Positions 54,664 to 64,000 of a stretch of DNA of 64,000 nt are shown in pieces; the first letter of the stretch is position 1; every line of letters begins with the position of its first letter. Made by a program: the position numbers and the translations under genes. Location: the NCBI GenBank assembly GCA_041394705.1, contig JAWKHS010000005.1:358625-422624 (forward strand), given 5' to 3'. The notes beneath the pieces are model-generated. The model was not told the origin of the DNA. It saw only the letters and a list, made by a program, of their open reading frames with translations, and searched no databases. Source of the DNA: Vicinamibacterales bacterium (lineage in GTDB: Bacteria; Acidobacteriota; Vicinamibacteria; Vicinamibacterales; UBA2999).

Positions 54664-57600
54664 CTACCGTTCGGAAGACAGGTGGTGCGCGGCGGTCACG
54701 GACATCGCGTGGGCCGGCGGCGCCACGGGCTCGGGCGCCGGCGGGCGGCGGAGCCGGTCGCGCAGCCCCCCGAAGACGCGCATCCGGGGCGCGTCGTCGA
54801 AGAGCGTGTAGGCCACCGGGGTGACGATCAGCGTCAGCGCCAGCACCAGCGTCTGGCCGCCGATGATCACGAAGCCGATCGCGCGGTTGGTGCCCGAGCC
54901 GATGCCGCTCGAGGCCACGAGCGGGATCATGCCGGCCACGAACGCGGCCGTCGTCATCAGGATCGGCCGGAGCCGGTCCCGGCTCGCCTGGACGACGGCC
55001 TCCTTCGTGTCGAGCCCCTTGTCGCGCAGCTGGTTCGCGTGGTCGATCTGGAGGATCGAGTTCTTCTTCACCACGCCGAAGAGCACGAGCAGTCCGAGCG
55101 CCGAGAAGATGTTCAGCGACTGGCGCGTGACGATGATCGAGAGGAGCGCGAAGGGCAGCGTGAGCGGCAGCGACAGGAGGATCGTGACCGGGTGGAGCCA
55201 CGACTCGAACTGCGCCGCCAGGATCAGGTACATGAAGATCAGCGACAGCACGAAGGCCAGCACGAAGTTCTGGGCGGCGCGGTTCAACTCGCGCGAGCGC
55301 CCGGCGAAGCCGGATCGGTAGGCCGGGCCCATGTCCAGTCCGGCGGCCGTGTCCTGCATCGCCGTCATGACCGTCGTCTGCGACACGCCCTGCTCCAGCC
55401 CGGCGTACACCGTGACCTGCCGCTGCCGGCCCAGGCGCAGGATCTCCGAGGGCGCCGTGGACTCGGAGAACGTGGCCACCGACTCCAGCGGCACGGCGCC
55501 GAGCCGCGACGACGGCACGGACAGGCGCGCCACGGCCGCCGCCGAGGTGCGGTCGGCGGCCTCGGCGCGCACGTGCACCTCGTACTGCTCCCCGCCCTCG
55601 TTGTAGGTGCTCACCTGGTCGCCGCCGACGAGCAGGCGGATCGCGTCGGCCGCGTCGGCCACCTGCACGCCGAGGTCCGCGGCCTTCAACCGGTCGATGT
55701 GCACGGCCAGCTCGGGCTTGCCCACGTTCAGCGACGTGTCCACGTCCACGGCGCCCGGCATCGACCGGGCGGCCTCGGCCACCTTCCCGGCGAAGGTCTC
55801 CAGCCGGGCCAGATCGGGCCCGCTGATCGTGAACTGGATCTCGGCGGCCTGGTTGCCGCCGCCGCCAATCGGCGAGATCTGCCGGACGCCGGTCCGGAGG
55901 TTGGCGGCCGTGAACTGTGGCAGGACCTGGTCGCGCACGGCCGTCATCACCGCGAACTGGTCGCGGCGCCGCTCGTCGAGGGGCTTCAGCCGGACGTAGA
56001 TGGTGCCCTGGTTCGGCGTCCTCGACGGATCGTCGCCGACGGTCACCAGCGTGTAGTCCACGTCTGGCAGCGCCTGCCGGATGGCGGCGCCGATCCGGCC
56101 GGCCACCAGCTCGGTCGCTTCGAGGCTCGTGCCCTCCGGGGCGCGGAGTCCGACTTCGAACTCCGACTGGTCGTCGTTCGGCATGAAGTTCTTGTTGGCC
56201 ACGAGGAAGAGCGGCACGCTCGAGAGCAGCACGAGCACCACCACGCCGACCACCACGCCGCGGTGCCCGAGCGCCCAGCGCAGGAGCCGCGTGTAGCCGG
56301 CGTCGATCGGCTGGAAGAACCCGCCGTCCTTCGAGCCGTGCCCGCCGTGGCCGGCGCCGCCCGCCGTGCGGCGGAGCCAGCGGGCCGACAGCATGGGCGT
56401 CAGCGTGAAGCTCACGAGCAGCGACACCATGATCGCGAACGACATGGTGAGCCCGAAGCTCTTCATGAAGCGCCCGACGATGCCGCCCATGAAGCCGACG
56501 GGCACGAAGATGGCCACGAGCGACAGCGTGGTCGCCATGACCGCCAGGCCGATCTCGCGCGTGGCCTCCACCGCCGCCTCGAACGGCGACCGGCCCTTCT
56601 CCTCGATGAAGCGATAGATGTTCTCGAGGACGACGATGGCGTCGTCGATCACGATGCCCACCGAGAGCGTGAGCGCCAGCATCGTCATGGCGTTCAGCGT
56701 GAAGCCCATGTACCAGATGAGGCCGAAGGTGGCCACGATCGAGGTGGGAATGGCAATGGCGGCGATGACGGTGGACCGGAGGTTCCACAGGAACACCAGG
56801 ACGACCAGCGCCGCCAGGAAGGAGCCCACCACCAGGTGCTCCTCCACGCTCTTGATCGAGGCCTCGATGAAGAGCGACAGGTCGCGGACGACGCGGACGT
56901 CGTAACCGGCGGGCAGCGTGGGGCGGAGCTCGTCGAGCCGGGCCTTCACGGCGTTGACGACCTCGACGGTGTTCGTGCCGGACTGCCGCCGGACCGAAAG
57001 GAGCACCGTCGGCACGCCGTCGATGGCGGCCAGCGTCTCGGGCTCCGCCGTGCCGTCCTCCACGCGGGCCACGTCCCCCAGCAGGATCGGGTGCGTGTCG
57101 CGCTGCCGGACGACGATCCGGTTGAACTCGTCCACGCGCTGGACGCGGCCCTGCGTGCGGAGCGCGAGGTTCGCCGGCCCCTGCTCGATGCGCCCGCCCG
57201 GGATCTCGTTGTTCTGGGCCTGGAGCGCGCGGCTGACGTCGGTCACGGTGAGGTTGTAGGCGTCGAGGCGCGCGGCGTCGAGCCACACGTTGATCTGGCG
57301 CGGCCGGCCGCCCTGCACGAGCACCTGGCCCACGCCGTTGATGCTCTCCAGCTGCCGGCGGAGCACCTTGTCGGCGAACTCGGTCACCTCGCGCACGGAG
57401 CGCTTGGAAGAGATGGCCAGGGTGAGGACGGGCGCCGCGTCCGGGTCCATCTTCTCGATGGTCGGCTGGAGCACGGTGCGCGGCAGGAGCGGGATGACGC
57501 GGTTGATCTTGTCGCGCACCTCCTGGGCCGCCACGTCCACGTCCTTCTCGAGCACGAAGGACACGATGACGAGCGACACGCCCTCCGACGACGTGGACCG

Positions 57601-57843
57601 CAGCTCGTCGATGCCGCTGATCGTGTTGACGGCCTCCTCGATCTTGTCCGTGATCTCGGTCTCGATCTGTTCGGGCGCGGCGCCGGGCTGCGCCGTGGTG
57701 ATGATGACGGTGGGCAGATCCACCTTCGGGAAACGGTCCACGCCGAGGCGCGTGAACGCGAAGCCGCCGATCACGGTGAGCGTCAGGATGAGGACGCTGG
57801 CGAACACCGGACGGCGGACGCAGAGCGCGGCCAGCCACTGCAT
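54664..57843 (-). CDS. RND-family multidrug efflux permease (AcrB/MdtB-like)
   Basis: 1059 residues, 12 membrane helices with two large periplasmic loops. N-terminus IRRPVFASVLILTL-type (here VRRPVFASVLILTLTVIGG); TM4 carries the proton-relay acids in LSVGIVIDDAIVVLENIYRFIEE (Asp pair); FVPVGFMGGIVGRFMKSFG and GVVKKNSILQIDHANQL (Lys in TM10) are present. Proton-driven export of drugs, lipids or other small molecules together with the flanking MFP and TolC proteins. Middle gene of the operon. Confidence 0.96.
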   Translation of the reverse strand: MQWLAALCVRRPVFASVLILTLTVIGGFAFTRLGVDRFPKVDLPTVIITTAQPGAAPEQIETEITDKIEEAVNTISGIDELRSTSSEGVSLVIVSFVLEKDVDVAAQEVRDKINRVIPLLPRTVLQPTIEKMDPDAAPVLTLAISSKRSVREVTEFADKVLRRQLESINGVGQVLVQGGRPRQINVWLDAARLDAYNLTVTDVSRALQAQNNEIPGGRIEQGPANLALRTQGRVQRVDEFNRIVVRQRDTHPILLGDVARVEDGTAEPETLAAIDGVPTVLLSVRRQSGTNTVEVVNAVKARLDELRPTLPAGYDVRVVRDLSLFIEASIKSVEEHLVVGSFLAALVVLVFLWNLRSTVIAAIAIPTSIVATFGLIWYMGFTLNAMTMLALTLSVGIVIDDAIVVLENIYRFIEEKGRSPFEAAVEATREIGLAVMATTLSLVAIFVPVGFMGGIVGRFMKSFGLTMSFAIMVSLLVSFTLTPMLSARWLRRTAGGAGHGGHGSKDGGFFQPIDAGYTRLLRWALGHRGVVVGVVVLVLLSSVPLFLVANKNFMPNDDQSEFEVGLRAPEGTSLEATELVAGRIGAAIRQALPDVDYTLVTVGDDPSRTPNQGTIYVRLKPLDERRRDQFAVMTAVRDQVLPQFTAANLRTGVRQISPIGGGGNQAAEIQFTISGPDLARLETFAGKVAEAARSMPGAVDVDTSLNVGKPELAVHIDRLKAADLGVQVADAADAIRLLVGGDQVSTYNEGGEQYEVHVRAEAADRTSAAAVARLSVPSSRLGAVPLESVATFSESTAPSEILRLGRQRQVTVYAGLEQGVSQTTVMTAMQDTAAGLDMGPAYRSGFAGRSRELNRAAQNFVLAFVLSLIFMYLILAAQFESWLHPVTILLSLPLTLPFALLSIIVTRQSLNIFSALGLLVLFGVVKKNSILQIDHANQLRDKGLDTKEAVVQASRDRLRPILMTTAAFVAGMIPLVASSGIGSGTNRAIGFVIIGGQTLVLALTLIVTPVAYTLFDDAPRMRVFGGLRDRLRRPPAPEPVAPPAHAMSVTAAHHLSSER

Positions 57844-57855
57844 GATGCGGCTCCC

Positions 57856-59058
57856 TCAGAGGGCCGGACGGTCCACGCGCACGCGCGTCCCGTCGGCCAG
57901 CTGACTCAGGTTCGTGACGGCGATGGTCTCGCCCCGCTCGACGCCCGACAGGATCTCGACGATGGCATCGGTCCGGTAGCCGGTCGTCACGATGCGCTCC
58001 TCCACCCTGTCGCCCTTGACCACGAACACGCGGTTGACGCCCGCCGTGGACTGCACGGCCCCCGTGGGCACGACGAGCGCCGGCGCCGTGGACTGCTCGA
58101 GCGCGGCCGTGGCGAACAGGCCGGGCTTCAGCACGGCGTCGCGGTTGGGCACGAGCGCCTCGACGATGAGTGCCCGCTGATCGGTGCGCAGGCTCGGCGA
58201 GACGAACCGCACCCGCCCCTCGAACTGGCGGCCGGGGAAGGCGTCGACGGTGAACGCCACGGTCTGGCCGGCCTGCACGAGGCCGATGTGCTGCTCGGGC
58301 ACCGACAGTTCCAGGCGCAGGGGATCGACGCGCACCACCGTGACCACGACGGTGCCCCGGTTCACGTAGTCGCCGACGCTCACGCGGCGTTCCACCACCA
58401 GGCCGGCGAACGGCGCGCGCACGGTCGTGTCGTCCTGGGCGTTCCGGGCGAGCGCCAGCCGCGCCTCGGCCGCCTTGAGCGACTCGTACGACTGGCGGGC
58501 GCCGTTCAGGGCCACCTGGTACTGCTGCCGGGCGGCCTCGACCTGCGCCCGGCGCTGGTCGAACTCCGAGGTGGAGACCACCTTCTGATCGCGCAGCGAC
58601 GCGATGCGCTCGAACTCGGCGGTGGCGAGATCCAGCGCCGCCTTCGCGTTCCTCACCTCGGCCACCTGTTCGGGCTCGAAGCCACCCTCGCCGGTCAGGC
58701 CCAGGCGCGCGCGAATCTGCCCGACGTTCGCGTCGGCCTCGCGGACCTGCGCGTCGGCGTCGTCGGGCGCGAGCCGGATCAGGACCTGCCCGGTCTCGAC
58801 GCGCGTGCCGCGCTCGACCGGCGTCGCCACCACGCGGCCCTGCGCCTCGGCGCCCACGTCGGCCTGCTCGTCGGCCATGAGCGTGCCCGACACCTGGAGC
58901 CGCCGCGCCAGCGGCTGCTCGGCGACGGTCGCGGTGGCGACGGCGATGGCCGGGGCCTCGGCCGAGGGGTCGGGCGCCTTGGTGGCGGCGCCGCGGCAGG
59001 ACACAGACAACAGGAGCCCGCACATCGGGATCCACCAGGGCCTTCGCGTCAACGGCAT
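57856..59058 (-). CDS. RND efflux periplasmic adaptor (membrane fusion protein)
   Basis: 400 residues. Lipoprotein signal with lipobox LLSVSC (Cys21). Biotinyl-lipoyl-like domain at ~60-100 (DVGAEAQGRVVATPVERGTRVETGQVLIRL) and its return strand (TVRAPFAGLVVERRVSVGDYVNRG), an alpha-hairpin between them (~100-215), and a beta-barrel and membrane-proximal domain after ~220. It links the RND pump to TolC. First gene of the operon; regulator gene not seen nearby. Confidence 0.94.
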   Translation of the reverse strand: MPLTRRPWWIPMCGLLLSVSCRGAATKAPDPSAEAPAIAVATATVAEQPLARRLQVSGTLMADEQADVGAEAQGRVVATPVERGTRVETGQVLIRLAPDDADAQVREADANVGQIRARLGLTGEGGFEPEQVAEVRNAKAALDLATAEFERIASLRDQKVVSTSEFDQRRAQVEAARQQYQVALNGARQSYESLKAAEARLALARNAQDDTTVRAPFAGLVVERRVSVGDYVNRGTVVVTVVRVDPLRLELSVPEQHIGLVQAGQTVAFTVDAFPGRQFEGRVRFVSPSLRTDQRALIVEALVPNRDAVLKPGLFATAALEQSTAPALVVPTGAVQSTAGVNRVFVVKGDRVEERIVTTGYRTDAIVEILSGVERGETIAVTNLSQLADGTRVRVDRPAL

Positions 59059-59499
59059 CCGTGCCTCGTGAGGGTCGCGCCGCCAGGGACGGCGCGGTCG
59101 GGAGGCGACGGCGGGTGAACGGGCCGGGCGCCGGCTGCGAGGCGTCGCAACCGCCGTCCGCGCGCGTGCGAGGTGGCAGATCCCATGAGGGGTGCGCGGC
59201 CCGCGTCAGCGTCGCCAGACAGCGCCGGGCCAACCTGTCCATGTTAGACGCGATTCGCGCCCGGCCGTCCCGAGTCGTCTGCCTGGACGATTCGAAGTCG
59301 CCGGGGCGGAAACGCGCCCGTGACAACGCGAGACATCAACGCCGTCCGTCGGCCACGGGCATCGGCCGCGTGGAGCCGCCTGCGCGCGGCCCTGGCGGCG
59401 CCCGACCAGTCCGCGCCCGGCCGCGACGGCGGGTCGACGCCCGAACCGGGCATCCGCTAGGATGCGCCGTCAGGCAGGAGACACGTCGGGAGCCCGCAC
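59059..59499. other. 441-bp spacer upstream of the efflux operon and the TIR gene
   Basis: Divergent promoter space. Open frames here are Arg/Pro/Gly-rich and show no motif; none is listed. A TAGGAT box at 59458-59463 lies 36 nt before the TIR start. No regulator gene, tRNA or repeat was recognised. The operon promoter for the efflux genes should be near 59060-59250. Confidence 0.45.
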
Positions 59500-60221
59500 A
59501 TGGCGCGACTCTTCATCAGCTGCAACAACCGCAACTTCGACGTGGGCACGCGGCTCGAACGCGCGTTGGAGCGGCGGAAGCACGTCATGACCGTCCGGGT
59601 GAACGCGCGTCCCGCCGGGCGCTGGGAGGAGCAGCTGCTCCGTGGGCTGCACACGGCGGACGCCTTCATCTCCCTGCTGACGCCGGAGGGGCTGGAGTCT
59701 GACTGGGTGGTGAGCCAGACCGGCATGGCGATCTCGAGCGAGTACACCAGGCGGATGCTGGTGCTTCCGGTGTGCCCGCCGGGCCAGATCCCGAACTTCG
59801 TCGAGGCCTTCCACTGCTTCTGGTTGCCGCGCGCCACCGCGCGCGCCATCGAGACGCTCGCGGACCAGCTTGACGAGGCGATCCGGACGCACCAGGCCCA
59901 CCGCCCGCCCGCCCCGGATCTTCATCAGCCACCGGCACAAGGACCAGAAGGTCGCGCAGCAGGTGATCGGCCTCCTGCGCCTCCTGGGGCCTGCGCAAGC
60001 CGACATTTCCTCTGCGGGTCGGCGGCGCGACCTACAAGCACGTCCCGGAAGTGCTCCGTGAGCGGAGCAGCCTGGCCCTGGACGATGTGACGCAGTGCCT
60101 CCAGCTCGTCGAGGACGTGGCGCGCATCTCCAGCCTGACGCGCAAGGCGAGCGCGGGCCGGCCGGGTTCGCCCGTCACCGTGAAGGCGGCCGAACGGCTG
60201 GCCCGGGCCGCGAAGGCGTGA
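59500..60221 (+). pseudogene. TIR-domain protein, frameshifted at least twice
   Basis: Frame one (59500-~59900) encodes a TIR-like domain: RLFISCNNRNFDVGTRLERAL, RWEEQLLRGLHTADAFISLLTP, ESDWVVSQTGMAIS and RRMLVLPVC. The glutamate expected after the WVxx segment of NADase-active TIRs is a Gln here. A second frame then reads PRIFISHRHKDQKVAQQVIGLL, the start of another TIR/TIR_2-like domain. A third gives PLRVGGATYKHVPEVLRERSS and a C-terminal helix ending in a TGA at 60219-60221. Breaks lie near 59905 and 59990-60000. Joined, a tandem-TIR or TIR-truncated protein of ~240 residues results. Decay or assembly indels cannot be told apart. Confidence 0.65.
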
Positions 60222-60250
60222 TCCCGTATCGCCGCACGCCCTGACGCCCG

Positions 60251-61648
60251 TCAGCCGGCCGACTTCCGATACGCGAGCCATGCGGCCCAGTAGACGGCCG
60301 TGGCTCCCAGCAGCGGCCCCATGACGCTGATGGCGCGGCACACCGGCTGCACGAGTCCGGTGCCGATGCCGATGACCTCGGTGTGCCGCGTGGCCAGGGC
60401 GAAGTCCACGAGCGCCACGGTGGCGACGGCGAAGAGCGCCAGCGGGCGCGGGCGCCGCGCCACCATGAAGAGCGCCGAGGCCAGCAGGACGTCGAACAGG
60501 ATCCAGCCGTACAGATTGGGCAGTGGATAGCCGAGGACGCCGGTCTGTCCGGTCAGGGCGAGCACGAACAGGAAGGCCGTCCAGACCACGAGCGGCACCG
60601 CGACGGTCCACGGCGGCCCGTTGGGGTGCCACGTCGTGGAGCGCACGGCGAAGCGAAGAATCCTCCCGCGCGCGAACGCGCCCAGCACGTCGAGGAGCAC
60701 GAGCGGCGCCGGACCGCGGTCCCACGCCAGCCACACCGTGGTCCACGCCGACGGGTGGAGGCGCGAGCGGAAGCGCAGCAGGCCCGAGAAGTCGTAGAGC
60801 GCCACGGTGACGAGCCGCGTGAGGCGGAGCCACCACGGCACCGGCCCCGCCAGCGGCGTGAGACCGGGCGTCACCCACGCGGGATCGCCGCCCAGGCGCT
60901 GCATCAGCGCCGCGATCAGGAGCTCGGTGGTCCCGTTGGGCGCGTCCGTGCCGCGCAGCATGTCCTCCATGAGCCAGCCGTCGCGGGCGTGGATGGGCAC
61001 GACCGACAGGAACTGCACCGCGCGTCCCTGGTGATACGCCGCGAAGTACAGATGCTCGTCGGCGGCGTAGAACGGGTCCACCTCGACGAGGAAGCCCAAC
61101 GGCTCCATGGCGCGTGAGTGCAGCCACTCGCGGCGCAGCCGCTCCACCTCCGCGCGAAGCGGGGCCCCCGGCGCGAGTTCGTCCGGCGCCACGGCTCGCA
61201 CGGTGACGCCCTTCGCCCGGGCGCGCCGCACCTGCTCGCGCAGCTTCGGCCAGCGGCGCAGCGTGGCCTCCCATGCCGACGGCTTCAGCACGGACTGCAG
61301 CCCGAGCGCCAGCGTGCGGAGTCCCGAGAACGGGGCAATCTCCTCGGCGCCGAGGAAGACGGGACGCCGGCGGTGCGCGCGCGCCGCACGGCAGAATCGC
61401 TGCACCGCGTCCGCACGACGGCCCTCCGGGACCAGCGGCGTGCCAATGGCGATCCACGACAGGCCTGACGGCCGATACGCCACCGCCGCTCCGGTGCCGG
61501 CGGGCGGCGGGGCGTCCACCCACCACTCTGCATCCAGCTTCAGCGCCTGGAACGAGACGGCGTCGCGCCCGTGCCGTCGCAGCCACGAGCGGCGCATCGC
61601 GCCGGTTCCAGCGCCACCGTCCGGTGCGTCCGAACGGTCCGCCGCCAT
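60251..61648 (-). CDS. DUF2156 (MprF C-domain-like) aminoacyl-lipid transferase-like membrane protein
   Basis: 465 residues. Residues ~30-300 resemble DUF2156, the GNAT-fold aminoacyl-transfer domain of MprF/LysX-type phosphatidylglycerol lysyltransferases: VSFQALKLDAEWWVD, AVAYRP, LREQVRRARAKGV, PLGFLVEVDPFYAADEHLYFAAY and GTTELLIAALM. After ~340 several membrane helices follow (VPLVVWTAFLFVLALTG, WILFDVLLASALFMVA, LLGATAVYWAAWLAY). In MprF the helices precede the catalytic domain, so the order here is reversed. Possibly modifies membrane lipids with amino acids. It follows the broken MaoC gene with a 1-bp overlap. Confidence 0.82.
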   Translation of the reverse strand: MAADRSDAPDGGAGTGAMRRSWLRRHGRDAVSFQALKLDAEWWVDAPPPAGTGAAVAYRPSGLSWIAIGTPLVPEGRRADAVQRFCRAARAHRRRPVFLGAEEIAPFSGLRTLALGLQSVLKPSAWEATLRRWPKLREQVRRARAKGVTVRAVAPDELAPGAPLRAEVERLRREWLHSRAMEPLGFLVEVDPFYAADEHLYFAAYHQGRAVQFLSVVPIHARDGWLMEDMLRGTDAPNGTTELLIAALMQRLGGDPAWVTPGLTPLAGPVPWWLRLTRLVTVALYDFSGLLRFRSRLHPSAWTTVWLAWDRGPAPLVLLDVLGAFARGRILRFAVRSTTWHPNGPPWTVAVPLVVWTAFLFVLALTGQTGVLGYPLPNLYGWILFDVLLASALFMVARRPRPLALFAVATVALVDFALATRHTEVIGIGTGLVQPVCRAISVMGPLLGATAVYWAAWLAYRKSAG

Positions 61649-62152
61649 CAGACGAGCGGCACCGAGGCCTTGATCTCGGCTGCGCGCGGCGGCGGACGCC
61701 GGCAGGACTCACCCAGCGCGCGTCGCGCGATCGCATCGTAGTAGACGGCTTCACCGTCGAGCACGATGGTGCGTCCTGCCGCGTCACGCTCGTCTTCAAC
61801 TTCGTGATGGGCTTGTCGGCCCGGACCTCGAGCACCTCGGCCCGTCCCGTGATCGTGTCCCCCGGCCGCACCGGCGCCTTGAAGTTCCAGTTCACGTTCA
61901 GGAACACCGTGCCGGGACCCGGAAGATCCTCGGCCACGACGGCGTTCAGATGGCCGACGTCACGCCGCCCTGGACGACGATCTCGCCGAAGCGGCTCGCC
62001 TTGGCCACCGACTCGTCGTAGTGGAGGTTCCTGTCCCCGCTCATGTCGGTGAACCGGCGGATGTCGTCGGCCTCCACGGTGCGCGACCGCTCGCCCACCT
62101 GTCCCACGTGCGGCATGCCGCCCGGCCAGACCTCGCTCGTGTCACTGCTCAT
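61648..62152 (-). pseudogene. MaoC-like hydratase, frameshifted twice
   Basis: Starting at the ATG at 62152, the first frame encodes SRTVEADDIRRFTDMSGDRNLHYDESVAKASRFGEIVVQGGVTSAI, the MaoC hot-dog motif with catalytic Asp and His (D..GD.N..H). A one-base loss near 61945 leads into the second frame (LNAVVAEDLPGPGTVFLNVNWNFKAPVRPGDTITG). Another break near 61790 leads into a third (RTIVLDGEAVYYDAIARRALGE ... KASVPLV) that stops at 61648. Repaired, a ~168-residue enoyl-CoA hydratase-like protein is complete. An assembly artefact is likely because both breaks are single-base. Confidence 0.78.
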
Positions 62153-62280
62153 CAGGTGCTCCCGCGTGATGTCTCCCCATTCCCATCCGTCTGGATCGCG
62201 CGGGTCCGGCGCGGTCGCGCGGGCCGTCTCCACGGTGCAGCGAACGCCGGAATCGGCGCTATAGTCGCCCGGGACCTGCC

Positions 62281-63764
62281 ATGCGACACGCCTCGCTCCT
62301 CGTCGTGCTGCCGGCCGTGCTGTGCGGCGCCGCTCGCGGCCTCGCGGAGTCAGGCGCCGTCGCCACCCAACCGGGACCGCCTCCAGACCGCGCCACGGCG
62401 ACCTTCGGCGAGCACTGCGCCGGCTGCCACGGCGACGACCTCGCCGGCGCACGCGCCGGCAGCCTGCTGACGACCGCTGGAACTACGGGCGGCGACGACG
62501 ACAACGCCGCTGCACGATTCGCGACGGACACCCGGAGGACGGCATGCCGGCCTTCGCGCCCGCCTTCGACGAGGCGCGCATCCGCGAGCTCATCGCGTTC
62601 ATCCGCACGCGGGCCTCACGGGCGAAGGGCGCGCCGGCCTCCCGGGCCACACCCGTCGTCGACGGCATCGTCGCCAGCGAACGCCACCGCTTCCGGATCG
62701 AGACCATCACCGATGCGCTCGAGACGCCGTGGGGCCTGGCCGTCCTGCCGGACGGCCGCGTGCTCGTCACCGAGCGCCCGGGCCGCCTGCGGGTCATCGA
62801 GCGCGGGACGCTCCGCGCCGAACCGGTCGCTGGCGTCCCGAAGGTGTGGACACGGCAGGATGGCGGGCTGTTCGACGTGGAGGCCCATCCCGACTTCGCG
62901 AAGAACGGCTGGATCTACCTGGCGTACGCCGAGCAGCGGGACGAGAACCGCTCGATGACCGTGATCCTCCGCGGGCGGCTCGAGGGCAACGCGCTCGTGG
63001 ACCAGGTGACGATCGCGCGCTGGCCCGACGAGTGGTACATCGCCAGCAACGTCCACTACGGATCGCGGTTCACGTTCGACAAGGACGGGTTCCTCTACTA
63101 CAGCATCGGCGACCGCGGCCGCGCCGACCGCGCGCAGGATCTGTCGGCGCCGGTGGGCAAGATCCATCGGCTGACGGCAGACGGCACACCGGCGCCCGGC
63201 AACCCGTTCCTGAACCGCCCGGGGGCGCTGCCGTCGATCTGGAGCTACGGCCACAGGAATCCGCAAGGCTTCTCCTGGCACCCAGTGACTGGTGAGCTGT
63301 GGGAGACCGAACACGGCCCGCGCGGCGGCGACGAGGTGAACGTCATCAAGAAGGGCGCCAACTACGGCTGGCCCATCGTGAGCTCTGGCATTCTCGACGG
63401 GTTCGTCTCGCCCGCCGTCAACGGGCAGGCCACCTCCGTCACGAGCCGGCCGGACATGGAATCGCCCGTCACCTACTACACGCCGTCGCCCGGCATCTCG
63501 CCGATGCTCTTCTACACGGGCGCCGCGTTCCCGCGCTGGCGGAACGATCTGCTCGTCGGGCTGATGCGCGACGAGGAACTGCGACGACTCACCATCGAGG
63601 GTCACCGGGTGGTCGCGCAGGAAGTGCTCGTCCGCGGCATCGGCCGCGTGCGCGACGTGGTCCAGGCCGCCGACGGCTCGCTCTACGTCGCCCTGGCCAC
63701 GCCTGGGGCCGTCGTGTCGGACACCACGCCAGGCCGCGTCGTCCGCATCTCGCCAGTGCCGTGA
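62281..63764 (+). CDS. Cytochrome c domain fused to PQQ-type sugar dehydrogenase, frame broken in the linker
   Basis: A signal peptide starts at 62281 (TATAGT box 15 nt before). Residues ~35-80 hold one heme site, EHCAGCHGDDLAG. Between 62470 and 62520 three single-base indels shift the frame back and forth (DRWNYG in one frame, GGDDDN in the other). From 62544 on the frame is open to 63764: the six-bladed glucose/sorbosone dehydrogenase propeller (ALETPWGLAVLPDGRVLVTERPG, WSYGHRNPQGFSWHP, ETEHGPRGGDEVNVI with acidic Ca/PQQ ligands). It should oxidise an aldose in the periplasm and pass electrons to its own heme. If the breaks are real, only the propeller (from 62544) is made, without export signal. 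Confidence 0.85.
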
Positions 63765-64000
63765 CGTCGACACCCGGAGGCTCTCGAGCGCGTTGGCACG
63801 CGGACGATCCCTTCCTCCGGCTTCGCCAACTGACGCTGTACGATCATCTCCGCCGGACGAAGGGATCATCCACGCGCCAACGCCGGTGCACCTCGTCTTC
63901 CGGTCGTCGGGGACGGCGTGGGCTGCCGGGTGGCGCGGGACGGGCGCCCGCTTGCGCGCGATGCTGCAGTACCGGTAGCGTGCCCAGCCCGCAGCGGCGT

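Noticed and set aside
54682..59118. Long plus-strand open frame opposite the efflux operon
   Set aside because: His/Arg/Asp-rich antisense translation typical of GC-rich shadows; no family signal.
52985..59326. Single giant minus-strand open frame of over 2100 codons
   Set aside because: Only its 3' part (TolC) is coding; the rest is the shadow of the RND and MFP genes, which lie in other frames with clear domains.
63793..63978. Small frame near the window end
   Set aside because: 61 codons with random-like composition; no homology or ribosome site seen.

Overview
This is a GC-rich window whose gene content points to Acidobacteriota, most likely class Vicinamibacteria. The indicators are an 812-residue 'duplicated orphan permease' of the ADOP/MacB type, a Ser/Thr kinase fused to a TolB-like and TPR region, a carboxypeptidase-regulatory-domain TonB receptor, a TonB protein, Uma2 and PIN-domain genes, and many Tat-exported or lipoprotein hydrolases. 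The taxonomic call is inference from families; no rRNA or tRNA gene was seen.

Layout. 0-15.6 kb is ordinary chromosome: a truncated receiver domain, a glutaredoxin-like protein, a frameshifted amidase, an MBL lipoprotein, a HipA-like kinase with its DUF3037 partner, a Ser/Thr kinase, a vanadium-haloperoxidase-like protein, a gamma-glutamyltransferase coupled to an MBL hydrolase, an NAD(P)-binding protein, VapBC, a sulfite-oxidase-fold protein and a DHA2 MFS transporter. 15.6-25.1 kb looks like an acquired island of lower GC: two large secreted proteins of unknown function with apparent C-terminal barrels, an IS3-family element, an IS256-family element with an 8-bp target duplication, and a tight two-gene module (DUF262 protein plus OLD-like ATPase/TOPRIM nuclease) that resembles an anti-phage system. 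25.6-29.5 kb holds a TonB receptor and a small nucleotidyltransferase cassette bracketed by two near-identical 207-bp palindromic (MITE-like) repeats.

29.5-38.8 kb is a long, mostly overlapping minus-strand cluster. It encodes two Tat-exported DsrE-like paralogues, an internally duplicated secreted protein, the cbb3 oxidase subunit CcoN, a triheme CcoO-CcoP fusion, a one-helix subunit, a TsdA-like diheme cytochrome, a DUF457 membrane hydrolase and a beta-lactamase-fold hydrolase. A TauE/SafE exporter gene diverges from it. Together these suggest periplasmic sulfur-compound oxidation feeding a high-affinity terminal oxidase (inference).

38.8-46.3 kb carries a DUF2953/GerW (YtfJ) pair, a CBS protein, TonB, a 1022-residue Ig/FG-GAP surface protein, a poly-Gln coiled-coil protein and a small barrel-like protein. 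46.3-64 kb carries an ECF sigma factor, an M20 amidohydrolase, the ADOP permease, an MFS protein, a Uma2 nuclease, a complete MFP-RND-TolC efflux operon, a broken TIR gene, a DUF2156 membrane protein, a broken MaoC gene and a cytochrome-sugar dehydrogenase fusion.

Ten single-base-type frame breaks lie in otherwise recognisable genes (amidase, small membrane protein, IS3 orfB, TIR, MaoC, sugar dehydrogenase). Seven of them lie between 59.9 and 62.5 kb, so indel errors in the assembly are as likely as true gene decay.
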